A stretch of 64,000 bases of DNA from Combretum micranthum (taxonomy: Eukaryota > Streptophyta > Magnoliopsida > Myrtales > Combretaceae), in contig JAMXBD010001387.1 in assembly GCA_024138025.1 (NCBI GenBank), forward strand, positions 1 to 64,000, in the 5' to 3' direction. Position 1 is the first letter of the stretch. Each line of letters opens with the position of its first letter. The notes beneath the pieces were generated by a model, which did no database searches, was not told the origin of the DNA, and saw only the letters and a program-made list of their open reading frames with translations. Made by a program: the position numbers and the translations under genes. Shown here piece by piece: positions 1 to 10,342 of the stretch.

Positions 1-1419
1 CACTTTGCAGGCGATCCACCATTTCCCTCTCTCTTTCTTGGAAATCTCGGTGACATACTTCCAGGCGAGCCGAAACAGCTTCCATGTAAGCAATTGTTTC
101 AGGGTCAGGTTCCGATGGTGCGGGTTGAAGGACATCGGGAGCTTCATATCGAATATCCTTATTCTTCTTCATTTGGCTAGCCACATACCACCTGGTTGCT
201 CTATATTTCTTTGTTTCCTTATTTTCTGGCTCGACTTCAAAAACCGGCTTCACCTTTCTATTTTCCCATATAGCTCGGATTTGATTTAGCTTGAATTCTT
301 TAGCTGGTAGTATCTTGGTTGGATCCAGATAATCTAGAGTGACTTGCTCCAAATTAGGCTTGACAGTAATATCTTGCAGCATACCATACTGTCTGATAAC
401 ACTTGAGGGATAATAACCGGTACAGCCGGTGAGTCCAATTAGGGGTACTGCCATATATATTCCTTGCAACTTAGGATGGCTGCAGGGCTTTTGAACCAGC
501 GAGCTTGCCACATCATGTCTTCAGGTGGCATGTCTTCAAGAATGGCAATTATATCCCATAGAGGATGATCATCTTCCATGTGGACCCTTTCAGCAAAGGA
601 TTGGATGAGATCATATTTCAGACTGATGAGGGATCCATTAGCCAAGTCTTTTCCGTAGTGCTTAATGTGGCTAGCAAACCAAACCATTAGTAAGTGCATG
701 CTTGCTTTGAACTTGCCTTGTCCTTTAGACTTGATGTGATTCAGACTACGGATTTGTTCGGCTAAAAGAGCAGGAACATAAGATTTGCCAGCTAAATATT
801 GAGAAACCAGCTCTATGACTCGGAAGTGGATGAACAAATTGCCATTAGGGAAGAGAATAGTTGCAAAAGCAGCTACTATGAAGGCATTAACCCGGTTTTC
901 TTCCCAAACTTCAAGTGGTATACTGAAAGTGGATCGGTTACTTTTAAAGTATTCAGGAGTTCCAAACCAGTCCATCAGTGTGTTTAGCCGGATGCAATAT
1001 TCATTACAATCCTTGATGGCTTCAATTATTGGTCCCCTCTTGATCCCCAAAAATTCTGATATAACACGGACCGGGCTGTGCTTGAAGTTCGGAATATAGA
1101 TTCCTTCAGAGGTAGGAGGTGCTTGGAGTAGCCTAGTATATTCCTCAATGGTTGGGCTAAGTACATGTTGACCAAAACGGAAGACAGCTTCTTCAGGTTC
1201 CCATAGATGAGTAAGGGCCCGGAACATGGTGAATGGAACATGGATCTTTGGTAGGCTGAGGATTGGGCCTAACCTATCTTCAATGAATGACCTTTGGACC
1301 GGACTAAAACTGACAAACCATCGGTCCAGTAGGAGCATTGAATCCTTGAAAGGTTCCACTCGATTTTCTCTAATAAGGCGAGCCCACAAGCTATCGCTAC
1401 TGTCGGTTGAAGACATCAT
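1..1419 (-). CDS. ORF1-like protein with plant-mobile-domain/DUF7745-like region, partial, one frameshift
   Basis: An uninterrupted frame of 326 codons (1419-439) starts MMSSTDSSDSLW and has the features of the plant DUF7745/plant-mobile-domain type: an LGPILSLPKI segment, WEPEEAVFRFG, and PTIEEYTRLL at about residues 50-95. The frame stops at 439-441. A second frame, open from about 475 to the window edge with no stop, continues the expected fold (PLIGLTGCTGYYPSSV, then a charged, probably coiled-coil C-terminus). One indel between about 441 and 475 therefore broke a longer gene. The molecular function of this family is not established. Its position just downstream of an LTR and PBS suggests the ORF1 of an Ogre/Tat-like element rather than a host gene. 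The protein is truncated by the window start. Confidence 0.65.
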
Positions 1420-1967
1420 TTTCTGAATATTTTTAAAAGGTATAAGCTAATATTTACAAAATTTTTTAATTTTTTGACAGCTTTTATTTTTTTTTAGAAT
1501 TTTCTTTAAGTATTTTTTTAGTATTTACATATGTACATTTATTTTTCAACTTCAATTTTTAGAAAAAGTTGGTCAAATCCCATGCTAATGAATGCATGAT
1601 TTGGTAGGGTTCTATAGGTTCCCCGATTTAGTGATACTAAACCGGAGTGGGAGGACATTTCTTGATCTAGAGGGTGGAAAGCCACAGCCCCCAGACCTTA
1701 CTTCGTCCTCCTCGCTTAGGCTCTTAAGACGGCCTTGGTACGACCGTATCTAGCACACATTTATGCTAATACGAATGCAAATGCAAATCATAAAACAAAC
1801 TCTCTTCTTTTTTTTTTTTATATTTGTAAGGTTAGTATATATTTACAAAAACAATCATTCAATATGATATACAAATAATCATATATTCACAAAAATTGAG
1901 CAAGGATAAATTTAAAATTTATAATTCCGAAGTGGCTAGCCCTCTCTTTTTAAAAAAAATTTAGGCG
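1420..1967. other. AT-rich leader between PBS and ORF1
   Basis: There is no coding potential. The stretch holds long T runs and a moderately GC-rich patch at about 1600-1760. By position it is the untranslated leader of the reversed Ogre/Tat-like element. Confidence 0.4.
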
Positions 1968-1985
1968 TCCCCAGTGGAGTCGCCA
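1968..1985 (-). other. Primer-binding site, tRNA-Arg type (Ogre/Tat-like)
   Basis: The reverse complement is TGGCGACTCCACTGGGGA, immediately after the LTR end (…CTCGACA plus GCT). It ends in the TGG expected opposite a tRNA CCA end. The match to tRNA-Arg is from general knowledge of Ogre/Tat elements and was not computed. Confidence 0.55.
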
Positions 1986-3220
1986 AGCTGTCGAGCCTAG
2001 ATTTTTTCCACTCATTTGATCTGGTTCATTTCTCCTAACCCGATTCACATTAAACCCGAACCCATTTAACATGAATCCTCGACTAGGGGTTAAAAGAAAT
2101 TTTAAAAAAAATTTTAGAGTCGCCACCCGATATAAATCGGGAAAAAATAAAAGCTAGGATCGATGGGTCGGTTGATCCTAACTTAGCTACTAGTCTGCGA
2201 AAATTTGATTAAAAAACCAAAAATTTTAAAACCAGATATCATGGATTCGGAGGCTAACTTATTAAAACCACATGGTTACCACTTTTGGAATTTTAAATTT
2301 ATAATTTATCCTTTTCATGCTAAAAAAAAAATAATAATATATTACATAACAAATATTTGCAAGTCAAATCATTTATTTTTATTTTTTATGTGATTTTCTT
2401 CATTTTTATTTTTTATTATTTTTTTTAGAATATGAATATCAGCAAATATATTTCCTTTTTTTTTAACAAAAATTTATATTTACAAAATAATTATTCACAA
2501 CATTAAAAAAAAAAACAAAAAACAATTTTTTCATTTTTAATGTCGCCCCGCAGGTGCCTATGTACTCGCTAATCGAGATCAGACAAAACGTAGTTCTTTT
2601 AACAAAATTTAATTTGTTGATCAATTTTAATTTTTTGAACTATTCTTAATTTAAGTTCATTAAATTTTCAAGTTTTTATAAAAAATCATTTTTTGATGAC
2701 CCTATGATCTAATCAATTTTTTTCATTTTACGAAAATATAATTTTTCTAAGTCCGAAAATCATTTTTTATTATTTATTTTTTTTCTAAAAGATTTTGGTT
2801 TTGGAAAATTCAATTTTGTCATTTTTATCTATTTTTATCATTTTTATTTTTTTAATTATTTTTTTTAAAAAATCATCACATAATTTCACAACATATCCAA
2901 AATAATTTAAAATATATTAAAAATATTTTCCATGCATTAAATATGCATTTCTAAGGCAATTTGTGTATAAATACACATTAAAAATATTCAAAAAATAAAA
3001 AAAATAAATTTATATAAAAAATAAATATTTTGATTTTTTCTGGATTTTCTGTATTTTTTTGAATTTTTCTGAATTTTTTATGAATTTTTATAAATTTTTT
3101 GCTATTTTTTATTATTTTCTGAAATTAATTATATAATAAACTATAAATAAAATAATGCGGATTAACCTGGACCGTCGGATGAAGCGGACGAGATTTGGAG
3201 CGTCGATCTCGCTGACTCGA

Positions 3221-3400
3221 TCTGGGCCGTCTGATCGCTTGATGAAATCTGGGCCGTCTGATCGCTTGGTGAAATCTGGGCCGTCTGATCGCTTGATCAA
3301 ATCTGAGCTGCTGATCTGCTTGATGAAATCTGGACCGTCTGATCGCTTGATCAAATCTGGACCGTCTGATCTGCCTGATGAAATCTGGACCGTCTGATCA
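3221..3400. repeat. 27-bp minisatellite, about 7 units
   Basis: Units beginning TCTGGGCCGTCTGATC start at 3221, 3248, 3275, 3302, 3329, 3356 and 3384. Spacing is 27 bp (one of 28). Units differ by a few bases, for example GGGCCG versus GGACCG. Open frames across this array on both strands are by-products of the 27-bp (9-codon) period. Confidence 0.9.
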
Positions 3401-3888
3401 GAGTTGACCGTTGATCGATGACCGACCGGGTTGGATTCGGATCTTCGGGTCGGATCTCGGAGCTCGGCGAGTGAAGAAGACGACGACGCGACTTTTCGGG
3501 GCGGATTTCGGCGGCTCCGGTGGTCCTCGGCGGTTGGAAGCTTGTCACCGACTTCTATGCTGATGGCGCGTCCTTTGGTGGTGGTGGTTCACGCCCAGAA
3601 CCACCGTAGACGGCGGTTCGAAGTGGTGGCAGCAGGCGGTTCAAATCCGAAAAAAATAAAAAAAATTGCAGAGATGATTTTGAACAAATTGATCAAATTA
3701 AAGCACACTTGATCACTTTAAACTTGTTCCTAAAGCTCCTTAAACACTCAAATTGAATCAAAATTACTTCGAAATTTTCAAATTTCGAATTTTCTCTCTA
3801 AGAACCCTAATTTTCGAAATCTTCGAATTCGCTCATTCTGATTGTGTTTTGTTGAAATTGACTTGTGCCTTTTGCTCCTAGGACCTCA

Positions 3889-3896
3889 TATTTATA
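3889..3896 (-). promoter_or_regulatory. Probable TATA box in Ogre/Tat-like LTR
   Basis: The reverse complement reads CTATAAATATGAGG, the only good TATA-like element in this LTR. A start site roughly 30 bp downstream on the minus strand is inferred. Confidence 0.45.
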
Positions 3897-4488
3897 GGTT
3901 GCAAGCTCAATTTTCAGTTTCGAACAGTTTCGAAAATGAATGGATTTTTGCCCTTTGATTTTTCCACAAATTTAATTCGAAAATCCATGATTAAATTGTT
4001 TGAAACTGATGAATTGATGATTGTTTTCATATTCCATGTCAGATTCATCCAATCAATTTTGTAACTCCTCAATTGAATGCAATTGAATGCTTTATACATT
4101 GAATTTTGTAACTTTTGGGTTGTTTTTGCATTAATCTTTCACATTCTATAACCACTTTGCAATTCCATCATCAATTTTGATAATCAATGTTGTTTTGTCA
4201 GTTAAAAACTGATGCAAAGTAAAGCAAAAGTCACATTTGAGGAAAATGAAAAGACAAAAATGAAAAAAAGGCAAAAATTTGCCTTTGCTAGGGTTTGAAT
4301 TTGTGTCCTTGAGCTTGAATGTGTGTTTGGGTCAATGTGTTTATCCAACAGGCCATTTGGCCTGTGCCTTGATCACTTAGCCAATTTCATTAATACTTAA
4401 GGCTTTTGAAAAATGAATTTAATTAAATTTTAAGCCTTAATTAATTGGGCAAAAATTGGGTGTCTATTTTAAGCCTTAATTTAATTAA

Positions 4489-4982
4489 ATATTTCAAAAT
4501 ATTGTAACTGTTTTAGGTTTAAAGTATTTTTAATATTGTAACTATTTTAGGTTTAAATTGTTTTTCAAAATAGTGTAACTGTTTTAGGTGTGCTTTAATC
4601 CACGTAACTGTTTTAGGTTTTTTTCAGTTTATTCTTCATTTGTATATATTATGGGCTTTGTATAGAGAAAAACAAGACGATTTATATGAATGCTATTCAT
4701 TCTCTTTGAGAGAAAACTCCATCTTGTTCCTTGTGAACGAATTTCCATTTGATTTTCTTGATCTAAACACTCAAGGAGGTCGACGTAATAACTAGGTTGC
4801 GATCAATAGGTTTGTTCGAGGTCTAGTTCCATTCCATTCATTGATAATTAGGTTGCAATCAACAGGTTTGATTGAGGTCTAATTCCATCCTACGACGACT
4901 TGTCTCAAGACGATCCTCGGGTTCCAATTCCAATCAACGATTTGGGGGTTCTAGGTTTAATATACCTAGGGTTACCATATCA
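4489..4982 (+). repeat. LTR fragment of the F/H non-autonomous family
   Basis: Nearly identical to 39710-40202 (the 5' LTR of the element at 39521). It has repeated GTAACTGTTTTAGG units, then a TATA-like GTATATATTATGGGC, and ends TACCTAGGGTTACCATATCA. The expected PBS is missing; CRM RNase H coding sequence follows directly, so this is a recombinant junction. Confidence 0.75.
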
Positions 4983-6667
4983 CTGAAAGGTCAAGATAAG
5001 CTGAACCGGAGGCATGCCAAATGGGGGGAATTCATTGAGACATTCCCATATGTGATCAAATACAAGCAAGGTAAGGAAAATATTGTTGCTGATGCACTTT
5101 CCAGGAGGTACGCTTTAATTAACTCTCTTAGTACTTCTTTACTAGGTTTTGAGTTAGTAAAAGATTTGTATCCAACGGATGTTGATTTTTCTGGAATTTT
5201 TAATGCTTGTGTTGATGGGACTGGAATAAATGATTATTTTGTATCCAATGGATTCTTGTTTAAAAAGAATAAATTGTGCATTCCTAAAGGATCGATTAGA
5301 GAATTGTTGGTTAAGGAAGCACATGGAGGAGGCTTAATGGGGCATTTCGGGGTAGATAAGACCTATGCTATGCTGCATGAACATTTTTTCTGGCCTGGCA
5401 TGAGACATGATGTGCATAAAATTTGTCAACATTGCATTACATGTAAAGAGGCTAAGTCTAAACTACAACCACATGGATTATATACACCATTGCCTGTTCC
5501 TGATGAACCTTGGACTACTGTGTCTATGGATTTTGTACTAGGATTGCCTAGAACTAGGAAAGGACGTGATAGTATTTTTGTGGTGGTTGATAGGTTTAGT
5601 AAAATGGCTCATTTTATTCCATGTCATAAAACTGATGATGCTACATTCATTGCTGATTTGTTCTTTAGAGAGGTAGTGCGTTTGCATGGCATACCTAAAA
5701 GCATTGTTAATGATAGGGATGTAAAATTTTTGAGTCATTTCTAGAGAGTTTTGTGGGGAAAGTTGGGGACTAAGCTCATGTTTTCAACTACCTGTCACCC
5801 ACAAACGGATGGACAAACGGAGGTGGTAAATCGCACTTTGATTCAATTGGTGAGGGCAATAATAGAGAAAAAAACATTAGGACTTGGGAGGATTGCCTAC
5901 CTTTTGTGGAGTTTGCATATAATAGGGCTATTCATAGCACTACTCATTGTTCTCCATTTGAGATTGTTTATGGTTTTAATCCACTATCTCCTATTGATTT
6001 ATTACCATTACCGCCTAACAAGTTTGTTAGTTTTGATGCTGAATCTAAGGCAGACTTTGTGAGGAAGCTACATAAACAGGTGAAGGACCGAATTGAACAA
6101 CAAAATGCCAAGGTAGCTTCAAGGGTGAACAAAGGAAGGAGACCTATGATTTTTCAACCCGGAGATTGGGTTTGGGTTCATTTTCGCAAGGAGCGGTTTC
6201 CAATACAACGAAAGTCCAAGTTGAATCCAAGAGGAGATGGTCCATTTCAAATACTTGAAAGGATCAATGACAATGCCTATAAAGTGGACTTACCAGGTGA
6301 GTATAATGTTAGTGCAACCTTTAATGTTGCTGATCTTAGTCCTTTTGATGTAGGTGATGCTTTTGATTCGAGAACGAATCCTTTTGAGGAGAGGGGGAAT
6401 GTTACAGAAGAGCCAACGATCCAAAGTTTAGATCCGAATCAACATGAAGACCAAGTGGCAACCATGGAAACTCAAAGAAATTCAAGTCCAATAAGTTTTC
6501 CTCAAGGACCAATCACAAGAGCTAAAGCTAAGAAAATTCAACAAGGCTACAATAATCACTTCCAAGGCTTATTAGAGCATGCCAAGGATGAATCACAAGG
6601 TTATCAAGGCTTTGGAACAAGGATGGAGCAAGTATACTTCAATATTTTTCAAGTAATCATCAAATAG
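4872..6667 (+). pseudogene. CRM-type RNase H end and integrase, broken
   Basis: The open frame starts inside the upstream LTR fragment (ATG at 4872), so its first ~37 codons are LTR-derived, then continues in frame into the end of RNase H and integrase. The zinc-binding H-H-C-C region (HEHFFWPGM…[13 protein letters not shown]) and the first catalytic Asp (SMDFVLGLP) are present. A TGG-to-TAG change stops it at 5742-5744, and an extra A in an A run near 5870 shifts the frame. The remaining frame (5906-6667) carries the integrase C-terminus ([14 protein letters not shown]) and reads about 88 codons into the 3' LTR, ending with GPITRAKAKKIQQ and a short tail. The copy cannot make a working enzyme. 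Confidence 0.8.
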
Positions 6668-7073
6668 AGCCAAGGAAAACTTATTTGTGCAGAGAAGCAA
6701 GAATGGCCGCCAGCCTTTCTCCCATGGCCGCCGGCCATGACTCTCCTGGCCAATTTTTCGAACTTTACAATTTTGCTCTAGAATGCTCATGGCCACCTAC
6801 CATCTTTGATTGGCCGCCAACCAACATTTAGGACGTATTGAATTCATTGTTTTGACGTTTTGTTTTCATTGTTTGAGTTATATAAACCCTATTTGGGTCC
6901 TTGTACAGGATAGATTATTGTTGAATGAAACCAAAGCTTTTCCTTGAAATCTTTGTGTTCTTGATTTAGAATACATGCTATAGGAACATTCAAAGGAGTT
7001 TTGATCGCCTTCTTTGTGGGAGTGTTTCGGAGATAGGGCTGATCTTGTTCTATCTATTTAGATCAAACACTAA

Positions 7074-7717
7074 TGATGCAATCTATAGAACCCTAGGTAT
7101 ATTAAACCTAGAACCCTATAACCGTAAGGGAATCAAATCCCCAAAGGACCATCTTGAACAAGCAATCATTCACCGGAACTAGACCCCAATCGAACCTGTC
7201 AATTGAAACCTAAGTTATCAAGGAAGAATTCCCTCAACCGTTTAGATTGAAGAAATCAAAGAGAGTTCTTTTGCAAAGAACCAAGAGAGAGTTTTCCCTC
7301 AAAGAATATTAATTTCAATTCAATATTGTCAATGTCTTATTTCTATATTTCATACTAGCCTTAATATATAGTTTATTACAAGGCAGTTACGTAACTGAAA
7401 AATCATAATTGTGGCAGTTACGTAACTGATAACGTAACTAAAGAAAAAACATAATTACGACAGTTACGTAATCGATAACGTAACTGAAAAAAAAAACCTA
7501 AAACAGTTACAATATTTGAAATATACTATTTTAACTTGAAACATTTAAACTATCAAAAAAACAATATATCCCTAAAAATCCTTTAATCTCTTGTATCCCA
7601 AACTTTGACTTGTGATTTAATGATCATAACTCCCGTCAATAAGCCTTCTTTTCCTTAACTGGATTATTGATCTTGAACTTGATGGGCTTAATTGATGATG
7701 CTATCTGGATCACATCA
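7074..7717 (-). repeat. F-family LTR
   Basis: 644 bp, TGATG…CATCA on both strands. It contains two CAGTTACGTAACTG palindromes (7384-7397, 7415-7428) and further GTAACTG copies, just upstream in the sense direction of a TATA-like stretch. Near-identical LTRs are at 43591-44254 and 47795-48456. Confidence 0.8.
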
Positions 7718-8586
7718 TTCCCTCCTTCTTCAAAAAGATTCGACCTCGAATCTTCATTCTTGGACTCTTCTAAATGGCATGGATGGAATTTAGATTGATG
7801 TTTAATTCCATTTGGAAGTTTCAGATAAAACCCATCTTTGGTTTCCTGCAGTTGTGAAGCAATTTTACTGGGAAAAGAACAATTAAGGTCATTAGTTGAA
7901 AAACAATTTTCACTCTTAATCTCTCTTTTTTTTATCTCTTTCACTTTTTGCATTTTCATCAATCAGATTTGTTTGCTTTTCGCTCTTCTCAGTGCTCACT
8001 AGTGGGTTGTTATCATTATTTTTCAAAGTCTCACTCCTTTCTTCACTCTCAATCTTTTCTAAAGCAATCTTTTCTTTTTCTCTTTGTTTTGTTCTCTCAT
8101 TTTCTCTTAATTTTTCACTCTCCCTGTGTTTTGCAAAAGATTGCCTAAGTTTCATCAAATCCTCATACACTTGCAAGGAATTGAGAAATGTTAAGTTCAC
8201 ACGTCTTTGGTTTAGAACAAGAGTATAGAGATTCTTGATTTCATCAAACTTGGCCTTCCTATCCAAATGCCATGGCTGCCCCAAAAGAATATGACATGTT
8301 TCCATTGGTACCACATCACACAATACTTCATCTTGATACTTTCCAATGGAAAAAGACAATAGAACCTGCTTAGTCTCCTGAATTTCTTCATACTCTTTTG
8401 TCAATTGTAATTTATGGTGTTTGAAGATCCAAAGTTTGTGGACTCAATTTCTCCACTAACAAAGTACTAATAAATTTTTACAACACCCACTATCAATCCT
8501 CAAACTGCATACCACGCCACTCACATCATTCACATGGCATCGAGTATAAAATTCAGAATCAAATGAGAATTCATCAATCCTCAACA
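7636..8586 (-). pseudogene. Retroviral-type aspartic protease fragment, F family
   Basis: Two overlapping minus-strand frames (8404-7916 and 7962-7636). The first carries the second half of a retropepsin-like domain (SFSIGKYQDEVLCDVVPME, HILLGQPWHLDRKA) and a long charged, coiled-coil-like tail. The second carries a stretch ending beside the polypurine tract and running into the LTR. The catalytic half lies at 8404-8586 in a broken frame. Homologous to the protease region of the CRM copies; no RT follows. Confidence 0.7.
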
Positions 8587-8748
8587 GATCTTGTTCTATC
8601 TATTTAGATCAAACACTAAGACAAACCTATTTCTAATCCATCTTAGAGATTGATTACCGATAGAATTCGTGGGTTTTCATATTACTGTGCTGGGGGTTCA
8701 TAATATCCAAAAGGGTTCTCACGCGTGATTACGAAGGTTCTCGCATCA

Positions 8749-9062
8749 CTTTCCCATCGGATGTATTTAAGACCTCTTTTCCAAATCACATATACCTCCT
8801 TATGAGTCCTAGGTCTCTCGGCCAAAGCAAAATCCTCACAAAGAGTCCTCAGCCTTAATCTATAGTCAACAAATATTTCGCCAGTCCCCTTTAGATCTTT
8901 TTGCTGAGTTTCACCTAGGGATACCTATACCAAAAATAGATTTTCTAGTTAGATTCGACTTTAACTTCATACTTATCCTAAGATTCATTTATTCTTATAT
9001 TTTATGTTGACAAATTCTATTGCCATGCCTTACATTTTTTCTGCTCTAATACCAACTTGAAT
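8749..9062 (-). mobile_element. Tekay-2 leader fragment with PBS, reversed
   Basis: The minus strand reads from the LTR end (9063) through a PBS at 9054-9043 (TGGTATTAGAGC, 11 of 12 identical to the initiator-Met-type site) into a leader that encodes a peptide like that in the Tekay-1 leader. It is cut at 8749 by the CRM LTR end. Confidence 0.7.
8750..8915 (-). pseudogene. Accessory leader ORF fragment of Tekay-2
   Basis: About 55 codons open on the minus strand: GETQQKDLKG…, then YRLRLRTLCEDFALAERP and a WKRGLKYIRW end. The Tekay-1 leader at 38429-38590 encodes YRLRLRELCEDFALARSP and KEGLKYTR at the same distance from its PBS. The shared peptide despite diverged DNA suggests a real, formerly translated protein. 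Function unknown. Truncated at 8749. Confidence 0.55.
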
Positions 9063-9472
9063 TGTCACGCCCAAAGAGTACCCTAAACGTAACAATCCAT
9101 CGTAAGCTAAATGAGACTTAAGAATCACTATTACAGTCATTCAAAAGTTTTGTATTAGTATGCAAGTCGTTCCCTTACGACAATAGAATACATAAACAAT
9201 TGGGAATAGATAGTTCAATTTGATAGGATAAGCATAAAAACAGAAACCACAAATATCTCAGGATCAGTTTCAAAGCATTAAGGGGCATTACTCTGCTACA
9301 CATGAGTTTAGGTATTATCTTTTAGGTAAAACTCAATCGTTTTAAGTTTATTACTAAAGACTATACAAAACCAATCCTAACTTCAAAGGAGATAACTCTT
9401 AGTTTCGCATTACCTGATTTGGCTAGGTCCTAGGACGCAACCATAAGTACGGTAATTGCATCAGAAAGAAAC
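9063..9472 (-). repeat. Tekay-2 LTR, 3'-end segment, reversed
   Basis: Begins TGTCACGCCC on the plus strand, the reverse complement of the GGGCGTGACA end of Tekay LTRs. It contains the reverse of the 'ggggaatgcccctta' block near the LTR end. The LTR continues at 16060-16072 and 62493-62668 after two nested insertions. Confidence 0.75.
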
Positions 9473-10342
9473 TGATACGAGAACCTTCGTATTCACGCGT
9501 GAGAACTCCTTTGGATATTGCGAACCCCCAACACAATGAATAGAAAACCCACGGATGCCTTTGATTTCAATCCCTAAGAAGGATTAGATATCAGATTTGT
9601 CTTAGGTTGTTGATCTAAAGAATTAGGATAACAAACCCTAATTGCGAAACACTCCACAAAGAAGGTGATCGATCTTCTTTGAATGTTCCTAAAACATGTA
9701 TTCTCTCAAGAACACAAAGAATCAAGCATGAAAGCTTTGGGTATTCAATTTCATGAATAAACTTAACAATAATCAACTTGTTTTGTCTTACAACCTTCAA
9801 AGACCTATATAGCAAAACTAAGGAAATCCAAAAGACAAGAAATTGAAAAGTTTCTCGTAATAAAGTACGCTGGCGGCCTAAGTTTCGACGCGGGCGGCCA
9901 TTATGCTACTGGTCAAAAATTATAAATCTATGCTGGCAAGATGACCGCGGCCTAAATATTTACGATGGCGGCCTAAATATTTACGATGGCGGCCTAAATA
10001 TTTTAGCTGGCGGCCTAAATATTTAAGCTAGCGGCCTTTGTTCCAATTCGCTCCAATCTTCAATTTCCTCTTATGTTTCCTCTTGAACTCAAGTATATTG
10101 AAACGAACTTGACCCGAACTTGTCCCAAAGCTTTGATAACCTTGTAATCCATCTTCAACTTGCTTGATTAAGCCTTGGAAGTGTTGATTGAAGGATTGTT
10201 GAAGCGTCTTAGCTCGGGATCTTGTTATGGTCCTTGTGGCACACTAGGTGGACTTGAAATCCTTTGAGCTTGGACCGTAGCCGCTTGATCTTCATGTAAA
10301 GTTGGTTCCAAAGCTTGGACCGGCGGCGGCTCTACCGTAACA
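9473..10342 (-). repeat. 3' LTR of reversed CRM element
   Basis: 870 bp, TGATACGAG…GTAACA on the plus strand. It carries four tandem GGCGGCCTAAATATTT units at about 9960-10030, against fewer in the partner LTR at 15226-16054, so the array length changed after insertion. The polypurine tract is the reverse complement of 10343-10356. Confidence 0.85.

Larger units (their letters stand above)
1..4465 (-). mobile_element. Ogre/Tat-like LTR retrotransposon, 5' part, reversed
   Basis: Read on the minus strand the order is LTR (4465 to 1989), an 18-nt primer-binding site (1985-1968), an untranslated leader, then an ORF1-like gene running off the window start. An additional ORF between PBS and gag is the layout known for Ogre/Tat elements. 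The PBS resembles the tRNA-Arg-type site reported for that group. Gag and pol are outside the window, so the clade call rests on layout and PBS only. The right boundary is approximate: the sequence before it reads like the usual Tat LTR start (GACACCC followed by AATTTTTGCCC), but the initial TG is not intact. Confidence 0.55.
1989..4465 (-). repeat. LTR of the Ogre/Tat-like element
   Basis: About 2.5 kb, extremely AT-rich in its 3' third (2200-3120) with one GC-rich tandem array (3221-3400). On the minus strand it ends …CTCGACA next to the PBS. A TATA box (reverse complement of 3889-3896) precedes the presumed R region. No second LTR is visible, so the boundaries come from one side only. Confidence 0.5.
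7074..8586 (-). mobile_element. F-family non-autonomous element, one LTR plus protease fragment, reversed
   Basis: On the minus strand: protease-coding remnant (8586 to about 7720), polypurine tract, then a 3' LTR (7717-7074, starting TGATGTGATCC and ending …GATTGCATCA). No gag, RT or integrase is visible. The same unit, with PBS and upstream LTR, is at 47090-48456. The 5' LTR, PBS and first codons are missing at 8586. Confidence 0.7.
7041..8619 (+). repeat. 33-bp exact direct repeat flanking a small insertion
   Basis: Bases 7041-7073 and 8587-8619 are identical (GATCTTGTTCTATC…CACTAA). Both are CRM LTR sequence flanking the reversed element at 7074-8586. This is far longer than the 5-bp duplications of the other insertions here. 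Confidence 0.9.
4983..8748 (+). mobile_element. CRM-type gypsy element, 5'-truncated, with 3' LTR
   Basis: Begins inside RNase H ([14 protein letters not shown]), runs through integrase and a 3' LTR (6400-8748). The LTR is split by a small reversed element at 7074-8586. The same coding sequence occurs intact in order in the copy at 49810-56673. Everything upstream of RNase H is gone. Confidence 0.8.
6400..8748 (+). repeat. 3' LTR of truncated CRM element (split by insertion 7074-8586)
   Basis: Starts TGTTAC after the polypurine tract GAGGAGAGGGGGAA and ends GTTCTCGCATCA at 8748. A TATATAAACC box lies near 6881. The LTR is interrupted at 7073 and resumes at 8587 with a repeat of its last 33 bases. 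Confidence 0.8.

Noticed and set aside
3112..3548. Repetitive ORFs on both strands (SGPSDRL-type repeats).
   Set aside because: They are by-products of a 27-bp minisatellite, which keeps every frame periodic.
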